Of a stretch of 64,000 nt of DNA, positions 47,375 to 58,826 are shown in pieces. Both the position numbers and the translations under genes were made by a program. Positions within the stretch are counted from its first letter, which is position 1, and each line of letters starts with the position of its first letter. The DNA is from Podospora bellae-mahoneyi (lineage: Eukaryota > Ascomycota > Sordariomycetes > Sordariales > Podosporaceae). Under the pieces are notes generated by a model. The model was not told the origin of the DNA, made no database searches, and saw nothing but the letters and a program-made list of their open reading frames with translations. The stretch is taken from NCBI RefSeq assembly GCF_035222275.1, contig NW_026946360.1:868001-932000 (forward strand). Reading direction: 5' to 3'.

Positions 47375-50300
47375 GGTGGTGGACTGTGGCGAGCTCGACG
47401 CCGACCAGGCCTTTCACCAAGCTCGTCTGAATAGGGGAGGGAGGGGGAGACTTGCGAACGGACGATGGTGGGAGTTTTCAATCTGACCCAGGCAAGAACC
47501 TGGAAAACCCAACCAGATCCGACCAGTGCCGAACCAAACAATTCCGGGCCAGTCCCGGCAGCCCGACTGTTGTGGACAAGTGACGTGGGCGATGATCACG
47601 CCAACCGAGCGGGCAGCTTGGAAAAAAGCAACCACCACAAGGGACGCACTGCACAGGAGTTGACGGCCCTGAATGTACAACCAGGGCTTGGACGGCCGTT
47701 AGCGCGGAACCTGGCTTGAAGATTGTATGATGCAAGGCAAGGACATAGGCATGCTCCCGTCCATAGAAGGGAGGATATGCTAGAGGCTTTGGGAACAATC
47801 CAACTGCCATGTATATTCCTCAGTCCTCATGAATATGGAGATTCCATCCAAGCGAACATTGACAATGGTGTGATGCTCAGGAAGAAAGCAGCTAGAGAGG
47901 CTTGACCTACTATAGAAGTACTGTCCTAACAATGATTCATGGACTGGGATGTGCTCCACGCGCGAGATCACGGACCAGGGTGTTTCTGGGCGGACAAGGA
48001 TGCTGCAGCCTGGGACCTAGCGCTTCTGCTTGAGTCGTAGCCCCCAAAAACTCTTGGGGCTGTTTGCCAGTCAATGGATGACGAGTGGATGATGGGGGGT
48101 TGCAATGCGGATGGCGATGACACTCTCTGCTGCCGGGCCGGTGATTATCATGCAGAAGCGTTTAATCGCGAGATGGCGGTGCCTGGGATCGCTCGACTGT
48201 GAAAAAGCATACAGATATTGTCATTAATTTGCGTCTGGCTGGGATGGGTCTGATGATGCGGCGGCCATTGAGAGCATGTTCGGGTGTCAGCCGGGCCCTG
48301 TGTCGTTTAGGAACGTCCAATGCCGATCTCTTGATGTCTTGGACTTGCCCTGCGCCGTTCGGAACCAAGTGGGGGTCGGATTGGGCGGCGACGAGCATGA
48401 GCGAGCACGGGCGTGGCTGAAGAGGACAGGAGTATCGCAAGGTCGAGGCAGCCGTATTCAGGAGGGTCGATGTAAGTATCAGCTGAGGTGGCAGAAGAAA
48501 TGGAGAAGGGGGCGATGCAAGGCACAGGAGGATGAAGAAGAAAAAAAGCGAAGATGGTGCGAAGAAAGCACGGATAGAGGGGTTGTATCCGGAGCTTGCA
48601 GTTTGCTGCAGTCAGCGAGTGGAATCTAAAGACTTTCCCAGACAACTGGAAGCGACTTAGCAAGCGAGTGCTGAAGCTGCTGGATCCGGAGCGAAATGAC
48701 GGCGGGACGATATCAAGAAGGCATCCCGGAATGGCTCCATTCTTTTCAGCTTTTGAGAACACCGACGAGTGAGAAGCCAGGTGTGCTCTGGAATTCCTTG
48801 GACAAAGAACGGGAGTCCCTGCCAAGTGGTGAATAAGGTTGGGTGGGTGACCATGGCTGGAACATCGCCATTTCACCCGGACGGAGCCCTGCATTGTGCC
48901 TTTCATATCACTTGTGAATAGGTTTGAAAAGCTCTTTTTGTTTTCCTCACCATCGCCCAACAATGTCCCGTTTGACACCCCTTTCATCTGACCGATTTTG
49001 CACTTGAATCTCTGAGTTTAATGCGATGGTTTTATATTGTTCCCTTCATGTGGGATGGTGCGTATACATATGCGTAATATGGGATCCCATACCTTGAATG
49101 CGGCAGTGGCGGAGGCTGTGAGCTTGATCTTGGATGCGAACTGTGGAGTTTCAGTGTGGGCCTGCAAGACAAGCGGGATCCCACATCGAACCGTCTCCAC
49201 TTTCCAAACTTTTAAGCTGATGCACTGGCCACTTTTAGTCCCTGGTTTTGACCCCACTTTGGATCAAGGATAACGGAGACGACATCTCGCTCCTGAGCTC
49301 GGTAGGTGTTGGTTCGATTTTGAACATCAGCATCTTGCTAAATTTGATTCGGCATTATTTCAGTTTGCTGATTCAAAGCTTGTTTTCTTTTTCTTTTCCT
49401 TTTCATTGTGCAGGAATGTTGGAGCTCAAAGTTGCCTGCTTCTGCCCCTCTCTCCACTGAAAACATGGTCACTCCCAACCTCGCCCTCCCCACGAGACAC
49501 CACCACCAAAGTTTCACATACACATACACGGACACAGGTACAGAAACACAGGCGGAAAATGCAAAATAAATTAAACACAGGGCATTTCCCAAGCGCAGTC
49601 AGCCCTCAGCCACATCCGCCTTCATATGCTACTGAATGAATGATCTGCCTGGCCGACCGTTTTCGTCTGCCGTCTGTGCCTTCAGCTCTCGGCCGGTAGT
49701 CTCGTTGACCCCGCGCGGTGCGCAGTTGGGTTTGTTCAACCATTGAAACATCCTTGCCTGGAATGATTGCACGGACCCCAGGATGCCTTGATATTGCTGC
49801 CCTCACTTCAGCCCCCTCGCGTTGTTTGCTTTTTGATATGCTTCGGTTAGGGCCGGGTTGAATCAGTTGGGTTTCAGTGCATGTTGCGGAGCGACACTGG
49901 TCACGAATTGGGTGTTAGTCAGGGCAATAGGTAGAAGAAAAGGAGCATCTACCCGACTCCAGGAACAGAGTTCAGGCATCAGAGAGCTGTAATCCGTACG
50001 AGTAGAGCCCTGGATATTCGCCGATGAGCGTGAAGCATTCTCAGGTCTCCCGCTTGTCTTTCCACCTTAAAAAGGCGCCTCGAGCCTTGGTATGCGGGTT
50101 ATGACTATGTAGGCTGGGTGATCGACAGCATCTTGTCAACAACTCCAATACCCCCAATGTCACAATGTAACGATGGCTTACTCAAACAACGGTGCTGCGG
50201 CGCTGCGTCTGATGCAACCGCAACAGTTTAGGACGGCACGGCACACAACTATTACTACAACATTGGGATGACAAAACGATAAGCAACATATGGGACGAGA

Positions 50301-51107
50301 TGAGAAAGTGGGGGTCGGTAAGTTCTGATACGATCTATGGTTTATCACTCACCTTCAAAACCTCTGGTGCAAGTCATGACGCTCTGTCCCATTGAAAAGT
50401 GTGGGAGTCTCATCTCACTCTCTATGTCAGGCACACACCACAGTCTTCTTGAGAGAAGTGCACCTTCTCGTCAAGCACAGTGATGGATGCCTGCCCTCGG
50501 ACTGTTTGACCAACCATTATTGCTGCTTCGAGTGTTACACCACTTCCATGCCTTGAGTAGTGAATAGCAACACGTAGAGGCGGTGCTGGTCTCTGCCCAA
50601 TACGCTCAGGTCGCCGGTTACAGGGTGAGTGAGTCAAGGTGTCCCATATCAAGGTAGACAGACATTATCGCCAACAAAGGCGTTGGCGGACTCGAGACTG
50701 TCCAAATTGCATGGAATGCTTACCGGTCTCCAAATATCAAACATGATTCCAGTAGGTGCTCTCAACGTCGTGGAATCTGACCAAACACGCCAAAACAAAT
50801 GACAATTGCTTGCATTCTCTGTGTCTAGACATATTTGTGTAAAGGTAGCCATGTTCCGTAACACCTGTCCCCCAAATAAGATACACGAACGCCTGCCTTC
50901 CTGAACCAGCCAGTCCCACAACGTCTAATGCTGTATTATGTTGTTCGCTGATGAAAACATCAAGAAAAGAAAAAGAGGTACACGTTGTAGGTCTAAGATA
51001 TTATCGTAAAAGGTCGTGAGGTGTGTGATATGATTATTTACATCTTTTGAGTGGAGCTCGTGTCGTATGATTGCAGTCGTGGGCTGCTGCCGTGTCATTC
51101 CGATGCA
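47375..51107. other. Longest gene-free region
   Basis: About 3.7 kb between the SYLF gene's ATG and the F-box gene's stop codon. No open frame has recognisable content; the longest (226 codons, minus, 48307-48987) is low-information. No repeat family, tRNA or other RNA gene is recognised. Confidence 0.5.
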
Positions 51108-52586
51108 TCAGACCGAAGGGGGTGGTGAGCCAAAGGAACTGAACGTGCCCGAAGACGTGGGGCTGGGCGAATCCACTGGGCTGGAAGAACCCGATTGACC
51201 CGGAGAACTGTAAGGGCTGGGGTAGGCGGACGTGTTTCCATACTTGATGAACATCGGCCACGGGCCCCCTGAGATCAAGAACCGCTCTAGACCCAGAGAG
51301 TCAAAGTTCTCTTTGCACCTCGAAGCAGACTTCTTATACCAGCCCTCAAATCCATCCTCCTGATGTACCGTATTCCAGTCGTCGCTGACCACGGGCAGAA
51401 AATCCCAAACCTCCCTGGTGCGCGTATAAGCATCACCGCTCTCAATATCGCCTTCCAGGTGAAATCGCTGAAGCGCAGTGAGCTTCTCCTTTAGCCCTGT
51501 GAATAACGAGCGCCACCGTCCGTTGTGTAGGTGTATGCCTCCGATACTGAGCTCAAGTGGCTTAGCGAGGCCACGACCGCCAAGTCGGAGTCTCTCGAGT
51601 GTGGGGGAGTGGCGGAGTAGGAAGGACTTGAGATCCTCCTCAGAGCATGAGATACCCTCGAGCTTCAGATCCGTGAGCCTTTTGTAGGTGAAGTCACCGG
51701 CAAACAGAGCCCTGAAAGAGAGCTCAAACTTCTCGGCCGGCGCATGATATGTGTGGAAAGCTAAACGCAGGTGTGTGACATTGTTGGCGGACTGAAGGAC
51801 CCGTCCCAACCCGTTGATCGCTCTGGACCGCGAGGCAGGGCCCATCTGACGGGGAATATCAAGCACCAGATCCAGCCGGGAGAGGCCTGCAAACGTCTGG
51901 GCACAGTCGAACCATCGCTGCCGAGCATCTGGATGACGAAAGAGCTCCAGGGGTACTTGATCGATACTCAGAGACTGAAGACGAGTGTGAGGGAGCGCGG
52001 AAAGGATGGCATCAAGGTCCTTTGAGGCGCGAAGTCGGTCTTGTTTGCGACAGTGGTGATACGGAAAGACCTGATCGAACAAGTCAATGCCGTACGGGTT
52101 CTTGGTGAAGTTGATATCAACGACCTCCAGGTTAGGTAGCCGCTTCAAAGTGGCCTCGAGCATAGACTGGCGAGTGTGTAACGGAGCCACCAGGGTGGCA
52201 CGCTCTTCGAGCTTGTGATAGCGAGACCAGCCCTCCTGAATGAAGTCATGACCCTCGCGGCGCCTCAGCCACTGATGCAGAGAGGTGGTTTCTTGGGCCC
52301 GTCCCACATCTACTTTTGCCAAATGGAAGACCAGTGACCGGGGCTTGCCAAGAAGACGGTCATGGCGAGCAATCGAATGTAGCCTTTGAACATCATCTCT
52401 CCATTCTACTACTGCAAAGTGGTCTAGGAGGAGGTAGTCGTATCCTATATCGGCAAATTTTCGTGATGCCAGGCGGAGGGCCGTTACGGTAGGCAGGTCG
52501 CAGTATTGGTAGACGATTCGCACCAGCTCGACGGGGAGGAGGTCCATGCTGGAGGTGAAAGGAGCATGGGAGGACGAGATCGGCAA
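51108..52586 (-). CDS. F-box protein
   Basis: A single-exon frame of 492 aa from ATG 52586. An F-box lies at about residues 14-52 (MDLLPVELVRIVYQYCDLPT then ALRLASRKFADIGYDYL), the part that binds Skp1 in SCF ligases. The rest resembles degenerate leucine-rich repeats: LPNLEVVDINF, LQSLSIDQVPLELF, LSRLDLVLDIP, LTDLKLEGISCSEEDLKSFL and LERLRLGGRGL, spaced by 25-40 residues, which would form a substrate-binding curve. The C-terminal 40 residues are Ser/Pro/Gly-rich. The substrate is not predictable. A second ATG (residue 14) starts exactly at the F-box and could also be used. Confidence 0.85.
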   Translation of the reverse strand: MPISSSHAPFTSSMDLLPVELVRIVYQYCDLPTVTALRLASRKFADIGYDYLLLDHFAVVEWRDDVQRLHSIARHDRLLGKPRSLVFHLAKVDVGRAQETTSLHQWLRRREGHDFIQEGWSRYHKLEERATLVAPLHTRQSMLEATLKRLPNLEVVDINFTKNPYGIDLFDQVFPYHHCRKQDRLRASKDLDAILSALPHTRLQSLSIDQVPLELFRHPDARQRWFDCAQTFAGLSRLDLVLDIPRQMGPASRSRAINGLGRVLQSANNVTHLRLAFHTYHAPAEKFELSFRALFAGDFTYKRLTDLKLEGISCSEEDLKSFLLRHSPTLERLRLGGRGLAKPLELSIGGIHLHNGRWRSLFTGLKEKLTALQRFHLEGDIESGDAYTRTREVWDFLPVVSDDWNTVHQEDGFEGWYKKSASRCKENFDSLGLERFLISGGPWPMFIKYGNTSAYPSPYSSPGQSGSSSPVDSPSPTSSGTFSSFGSPPPSV

Positions 52587-54596
52587 GCACCAGTAGGTCC
52601 CATATGATGTAGATGAAGGTGATTGGAGTAGGAGAAGACCAGACAGATATCAGGAATATAAGCCAACCGTAATTCAACGTGGGTGAGGTTATGGCGAATG
52701 GCAAAAGTGGCGGGCGAGAAGGGAAAAGGCGGACTTTTGATCTTTATACCGCCAAGCAGAACCGATCTGGCGGGCTGACACCGACACAACAACCTTCACA
52801 TCCAGATGCAGGGCCCAAAAGATGGCGACCCAGGGGTAAAAAGCAGAAATGGAGCCAAACCGTTCCCTGCCCCTTGCACTAGCACATGCTGCTCGGTTGC
52901 CGGTGTTGCAGTTTCCATGGAATGCCGTCTCTTGGGCACGCGAAGAAGGAAAAATTCGACGGGCTTTGACACCGAAACTTTTGGGCAAGAAGTCGGTGAG
53001 CTTAAGACAGACAAGGGCGACCACGACGCACACGACAGTTGGATTCGCCAGCCTGGGCTTCCGACAGCGACAGGGGACCAATTGCATCCACAGTTGCATT
53101 AGCGGCCTGGTGCAGGCCCATGGATGGATGGCTGGCGGTGTGCAGCCTCTGCCTCTGTGTGACCGAAATGGAGGTGTGATGGAAAAGTCATGGAATGCGC
53201 CTCCCGTCACCTAAACGGAGACGCTGACACCACGTGAAAGGTCGTCAATGTGCGTGGTGAGCAAGCATCACCAACCAATGCCACGCCATTCCCGATCTAA
53301 TCGCCATCCGCACTTTCCAAACTTATCAAGTTCCCGATCTTATCAGAAGTCTTGGTGTTGTGGTGGAGTTGCTGTCTCTAACGAACGGAGCAGTAGTGAT
53401 GTCTCTCCTGCCGTTTGTTGCACAAGGCCGGAATGGCGGGATGGACACCTACCTACCTACTGTATCTCTTCCTCTTTCAATGGCCCGTGAGCCCTGAGAA
53501 CACGGGGCATGAGTCCAGCAACCTATTCAATCCACTGGTGCTGACGAAAGCATGCCTTGGTCATATGTATCCATCAACAGTAACCTGATCATGATGCGTT
53601 ACATGTAGCCACTTGCCCCTCTTTTGCGTTTAAAGTATGATGAAAACCGCCAGACAGACCGCACTTTGCCGCTAATAAAGTTAGGACTCTTGAAACAAAA
53701 AGGCGGACATCGACAGCAGAGGACGTTCCACAGTGACAGTCCCGCTCCTTGGGCCGTCTCGATGTCTCACCTCTGGCTCGACGCTTGTGTCCAAGCACAC
53801 CCAAGATGCCGCTGTTCTCTCACCTTTCCACCCACGGGTGTGAAGTGGAGGGATCTCAATCAAGGTCCAGTCAGGTCAAGGTTTCTATTATTTCTTGTGT
53901 GCCGTCGGAACACTAGACAAGACCCGGTTGGTGGTTTTAGTCCGAAAAGTGTGTTGATTGCATGAGATGTCCCAAGGCGATGCAGCCTCATTCAGAACTT
54001 GCGTCCGTATCAGGGTGTTAGACTGTTTTAGTATCAGTCGGGTACCATCCCCAGCTTACAGACCTGGTGTACTGCCTGCTCACGCCCCTTGGATCGATGG
54101 GTCTATTTGGCCCGCTGAGAATACATAACGAGGTATTCTTCATCTAAAGGTGAAAGCTGCTGCATGTCACACCGAATCCCCAACCCGCCCGGCGGTGAGG
54201 CGGGCTGCCAGGCAACCCCGCTCGCGGCTCCGTGGCGGGGTCTGGGCACGGATCACACGCCCGCTTTTTGCGTCTCCTCTTTGGTGTTTGGAGGCAGTTG
54301 TGGCCTCTCCAGCCCACTTCACACACCACCTCCATCAGCTCAACTGAAAGTGCTGGGGCGTCTCCGAGCTTCCTGCCTGCATAGCCAACTGTCGATTTCA
54401 AGGGAGTCCAGTCAACCCTTCTGCAAGACAGGCACCTACCCCGCGATATTATTACACAGCCTCAAGCTTGAAATGTCGAAATGACCCATCAGCAACGAGG
54501 GACCAAGACGCCCCGCTCAAAAAACATAAGCCTTTTTGCCCACAAACCCAGCATGGTATTGCTATTCCAGCCTTGTGCCACGCCACAGCCGTCCGA
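52587..54596. other. Intergenic: divergent F-box / RBR leaders
   Basis: About 2 kb between two divergent genes. The right end carries short upstream open frames ahead of the RBR start (54473-54484 and 54481-54615). No other gene is recognised. Confidence 0.55.
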
Positions 54597-54615
54597 ATGG
54601 GCTTTCCAGACCTGA
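54481..54615 (+). promoter_or_regulatory. Upstream ORF overlapping the RBR gene start
   Basis: ATG 54481 opens a 44-codon frame that ends at TGA 54613-54615, past the main ATG (54597) and in another frame. It is preceded by a three-codon frame MSK at 54473-54484. If both are in the mRNA, they would reduce initiation at the main start. Alternatively a leader intron removes them. Confidence 0.4.
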
Positions 54616-56672
54616 TGGGCTCCTCGACAGCCCATCGCGGCGCGCGAAAGAGCAATAAAGTCCCGGCCGCAAACACTCCCCTCGAGATGACACCGGCAGC
54701 TAGAACTCCAAAGGATGCTGTCAGCCATGCTCTTCCAGAGTATATCGCAGAAGAGGAACATCTGAGGCCCCTTGGCGAGACAGCACCCGACCTGCGAGAG
54801 CTGAATGCCTGTCTCGACGCACTGGCAGCCGTCTTCCCCGACATCCAAATCGAAGTATTCCGAGAATTGTTGACCAACTTTGACGGAGAATCTAGGCTTG
54901 CTCTCGCTGCCGACGCTTTGCTCAAGAATCGTGCCGTCTGGGTGAAAGGCCGCTGGAGGATTGACAAGGACGGACCAGGCGGCATGGCTGCCAAAGAACA
55001 CCAGCAAAGGCCCGACCAGAATGCCGCAGATATCAATCGAAGGTTCGAGCGCGTGCCACCGACCGAAGTCTTTAGAAGCCATGAGTACAGAGCTGCCGTG
55101 GAGAATCTGGGCCTGCAGGAATTCAAAGGCTTGCAGCGATCAACCATCAAAGCCGTCCTGGCTGAGCATAACTACTCCTACCTAGAAGCCCGAGAGACTC
55201 TCGTGGGGTTGGCATCCAAGTCGTGGCGCTTCACTATCTCTTCCTTATTCCGGGGACGCAAAGCTATCTCGGCTGCTGTGGCGGCCCAACACCCCCTGAT
55301 CATCTATAAATCAACTGGCCAAGGGTCTATCGTCCCGACTATCAAGGCTACCGGAAGCGCTGAGCTCGACAGGGAGCTGTATGATGCCCTTATTGTCCCA
55401 CTGAAAACGAAGCAGCGAGCTGAACGCGAAGCGAAGGATCACGAGTTGGCCGTAGCCATGAACAACGCCGAAGCCGAGGAGACAGACAATCTGCTGGAGT
55501 GCGTTTGCTGCTATACCGAGTCTGTCTTTGAGGAGTTCACTTCTTGTAGTGCAAACGGGCACATGATCTGCTTTCGTTGTGTACAGCACACACTCACAGA
55601 AGCCATCTTTGGCCAAGGTTGGCAGCGCAGCATTGACCCAAACACAGGAACCCTCCGGTGCCCAGCCGCCGAATCAACAGAGTGTGCCGGATGCATTCCA
55701 TCACATCACTTACACCGGGCGCTGATGGAAGATAAGACCGGCCCTGAGAAGCTTCACAAACTTGACCAGCGACTCGCCGATAATTCTCTGGCTGCGACCG
55801 GTCTGCCGATAATCCACTGCCCCTTTTGCTCCTACGCCGAGGTAGACGATATTTACCACCCTGAGACTGAAACTCAGCTCAGGCCCCGTTCTGTCAACAT
55901 CTGGAATATCATCCTTGTCGTCACATGCCTCTTCACCGTCCCCTTCCTGGCCCCGCTGGCTCTTCTGGTGGCTTTTATCATATTCCTGCTCTTCATCTTC
56001 CACCAAACCTTCGGCACCAGCGTCATGGCTGAGCTCCGCGCTGCTCGTCAACGCCAACGCCGCCGCCGTCGCGGTCTCCGCTTTATGTGCCAGAACCCTC
56101 TCTGCGGCCGCGCCTCCTGTCTGTTGTGCAACAAGGCGTGGAAGGATGTTCATGTATGCAATGAGTCCAGCCTTGTCGCTCTCCGAACGCAGGTGGAGCA
56201 GGCAATGAGCTTGGCCATCAAACGGGTCTGTCCCAAATGCAACACTGGGTTTGTCAAGACCTCGGGCTGCAACAAGCTGACCTGCCCGTGCGGGTACAAG
56301 ATGTGTTACGTCTGCCGCAAGGATATTGGGAACGGCGCGTCGACGCAGGATGTCGGCTATCAACATTTTTGTCAGCATTTCCGGCCACAAGGCGATGGGA
56401 CAAAATGCAAAGAATGCACAAAGTGTAATTTGTGGGAAAAGGAGGACGAGGAAGCGGTGCTGGACGCTGCGAGGAAGGAGGCAGAAAGGAAATGGATGGA
56501 AGCGGAGAAGAGGGAGCTCTCTGGACCAGAGCAGACATACTTGACCGAGGGGGTGGCGGTGAACTCAACGAGGATGGGTGCTGTGGTCTTGGGGGACTTG
56601 CTGAAACGTGGGAGATGGCCCACAATGGGGGAGGTTTGTGATATTATGGTTGAGCAGTTTTTGAACCCTTGA
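54597..56672 (+). CDS. RNF216-like RBR E3 ubiquitin ligase with TM segment
   Basis: A single-exon frame; I choose ATG 54597 (691 aa) because the frame upstream, open to 54468, has no earlier ATG. Two helical UBA/CUE-like blocks come first (LNACLDALAAVFPDIQIEVF and VENLGLQEFKGLQRSTIKAV). The RBR module starts at Cys302: RING1 CVCCYTESVFEE to ECAGC; IBR beginning CPFC at about 408; RING2 CPKCNTGFVKTSGCNKLTC from Cys545, with Cys563 the expected catalytic residue that carries ubiquitin, then CGYKMCYVC. Between the first and later IBR cysteines lies a hydrophobic stretch (about residues 433-470, NIWNIILVVTCLFTVPF then ALLVAFIIFLLFIF) followed by a poly-Arg patch. This fits fungal TRIAD3/RNF216 relatives. 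A coiled, charged tail follows. Substrates are unknown; membrane location is inferred. Confidence 0.9.
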   Translation: MGFPDLMGSSTAHRGARKSNKVPAANTPLEMTPAARTPKDAVSHALPEYIAEEEHLRPLGETAPDLRELNACLDALAAVFPDIQIEVFRELLTNFDGESRLALAADALLKNRAVWVKGRWRIDKDGPGGMAAKEHQQRPDQNAADINRRFERVPPTEVFRSHEYRAAVENLGLQEFKGLQRSTIKAVLAEHNYSYLEARETLVGLASKSWRFTISSLFRGRKAISAAVAAQHPLIIYKSTGQGSIVPTIKATGSAELDRELYDALIVPLKTKQRAEREAKDHELAVAMNNAEAEETDNLLECVCCYTESVFEEFTSCSANGHMICFRCVQHTLTEAIFGQGWQRSIDPNTGTLRCPAAESTECAGCIPSHHLHRALMEDKTGPEKLHKLDQRLADNSLAATGLPIIHCPFCSYAEVDDIYHPETETQLRPRSVNIWNIILVVTCLFTVPFLAPLALLVAFIIFLLFIFHQTFGTSVMAELRAARQRQRRRRRGLRFMCQNPLCGRASCLLCNKAWKDVHVCNESSLVALRTQVEQAMSLAIKRVCPKCNTGFVKTSGCNKLTCPCGYKMCYVCRKDIGNGASTQDVGYQHFCQHFRPQGDGTKCKECTKCNLWEKEDEEAVLDAARKEAERKWMEAEKRELSGPEQTYLTEGVAVNSTRMGAVVLGDLLKRGRWPTMGEVCDIMVEQFLNP

Positions 56673-57604
56673 GTTGTGAGTAAACAAGACGGAAGGGCAT
56701 TCCAATGTAAACTGGAGATCATGTCAAGACGCAGTGTGATAGCGGAATGAAGGCTCTATTGGATATCGTACCAAGTAAATGATAATGACGGAAACAGTCC
56801 CGTTTTGTGTGCCCATCTCGCCGAGACCATCAACACCTGCATAATATATATACCTGATTGTACTGTCCATCCCAACTAATTGCTCCATAGGAGTTCTTCT
56901 CACCAGTCAAAGCGTGTGCACACACACACTCACACACACACACACGCACACGCACGCACTGAGCCACACCAGTTTTTATTCCCACAAAGCCACGATCCAC
57001 CGTTTGATTGCCAACAGCACTCAACCGAGCCAAAATTTAAAAGGCCAGAGAGTAAACCGCGAGTAGATCAGGACATCGCGAATCCTTTTTTCTTCTGGAC
57101 TCCTACTTTTTGACCAACCCGACACACTACTACTGCCCCCCTAAACTCATGAAAATGAAGGAAATAAATGACTAGAGAAGAGGTATATTAAGAGACATAA
57201 TGACCCGACACAGTTCGTGCTCCATGGTTGCCAACCACGCAAACCACCCAACCCAGCAAAGAAAACAAAAAGGTCGCTTCGCTTTGAATCACAGACAAAA
57301 CCAAATAACAAAATCCTTCCCGTGCCCTGTTTCGTCCATCCGGGTTGCCGGCTACCCATTAGAAAATAAAAGCCAGCCCGGTGCATTTCCCGTTTCCCCA
57401 CGTGTCCCTAGTACTTTTTATCTCGAAAAGAACTACAGAACCAAGAGAAGCAAGAAGAGGAGACTGACGCCAAGATCGGGAATAACAAGAACGGAACCCA
57501 GGGCCTAAAGCTGTACGTTTTATGCCATCCCTCGAACCCATCTAAACCAAGCCGGAAAGCTAATAAAAATCAAGCTGAGCAGAGCCCGTGGGCCAGACGT
57601 TTTG
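56673..57604. other. Intergenic between convergent genes
   Basis: About 930 bases with the 3' UTRs of the RBR gene and areB, and a CA microsatellite at 56917-56960. No gene is seen. Confidence 0.6.
56917..56960 (+). repeat. CA microsatellite
   Basis: An interrupted CACACA/CGCACA run downstream of both convergent genes. Confidence 0.9.
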
Positions 57605-58826
57605 CTATGGCGCGGTCACTTCGATCTTTGTATCCTCCTCCATTGACTCTGGTAACGTCTCGTTGGCTGTCTCAAGGGCAGTCTCCGCCGCGGGGTTGAC
57701 AACCGGTTCAGGAATGGGAACGATTTGAATGGAAACAGGTTGGGGAAGAGTTTCTTCCTGCTGATGATCCTGCTGTTGTTCAAAGACAATCGGTTGCTCT
57801 GGTTCCTCTACCCTTGGCTTCTTGGCAGCTCGGCCGTCCTCGAATATGTGATCCCGGGAATCCCTGGCTTCCTTGAGCTCAACTTCCAGTTCATCTAGGC
57901 GCCGCTTTAGCATGTTTTCCCTGCGGTGGCTTTCCTCCAGCTCGTTTTGCAACTGCGCATGCGCAGCATTGAGGGTTTCGGCTTGAACAGTCGCGACCTC
58001 GAGTTGGGCGGTCAAGGTTTCGTTCTGGCTTCGAGCCTGGTTGAGGGCATCTGTCAGAGCATCCATTTGTGCGCGGAGCTGGGCATCCGAATCAGAGCCG
58101 CCATTCTCTGGCTGCTGTCGGGCTTGCGCTTGCAACTGTTGCTGTTCTTGTTCGAGTTGTTGGATTCGTCCACGGTACAATTCTTGGATGACCTCGAGTT
58201 CGCTCACACGCGTCCTCAGCTGCGAATTCTCGTCATGTCCCTGAGGCATATCTGTGCGCTCGCCATTCAGGGGTGAAGCATGTCCACCAGGCCCGCTGGC
58301 GACTTGAAACCCAGACAGCTGTTGCGCTTGAAACTGCTCATCTTGATTTCCGTACATCGGCGCCATGTGCGGGTTGTACATGTTCGGTGTTCCGGTGCGT
58401 GAAATGGGGGAGTTTGTGTCGTCCATGTGGCCATTGGTCGATTTTTGCGACGGTCTGCGAGCGCCATTCCCATTGGCAAGGTCAGCGCCGTTCACGTCGG
58501 CGCCAGCAGGGAGAGTTTGGTTTTGTTGCGCCTGGGCGGGGATGCGGTTAGTGATTTGGTGACTGGACACCTCCTGCGCTTCAATTGCGTACCTTTTTCT
58601 GCTTTGCAAGATCAGGGCGCATAGTCTTGACGCGATTGCGGCTCTTGATAACGTCGGTCTTGAGGGAACTAGGCCGAGGTCGGCCATGCAGTTTGAGAAA
58701 GAGACCGCAGGCATTGCAGAGGACGGCGCCATGCTCGTCGCGTCTCCATAGCGGCGTGGTCGAGGTACCGCAGTTCTGGCATGTGGGCTGTGTTGATTCA
58801 CGGTCATGGTTAGCCATGGTTGCCAT
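57605..58826 (-). CDS. areB: AreB short form from internal ATG
   Basis: ATG 58826 ([12 protein letters not shown]) lies in the long form's second intron, 39 nt upstream of the acceptor, and reads straight into the finger exon in frame ([10 protein letters not shown]). With the 61-nt intron 58532-58592 removed it gives 386 aa: the same finger and coiled coil without the Pro/Ser-rich N-terminus. A transcript starting inside the 528-nt intron would encode it. This is inference from frame and spacing; no transcript evidence is available here. Confidence 0.55.

Noticed and set aside
48307-48987. A 226-codon minus-strand frame in the 3.7-kb gap
   Set aside because: Low-information text rich in Ser, Arg and Pro without domain-like blocks.
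54468-54596. Upstream part of the RBR frame beginning at TTG
   Set aside because: No ATG in this stretch; the first in-frame ATG is 54597. Kept only as a possible leader or non-ATG extension.
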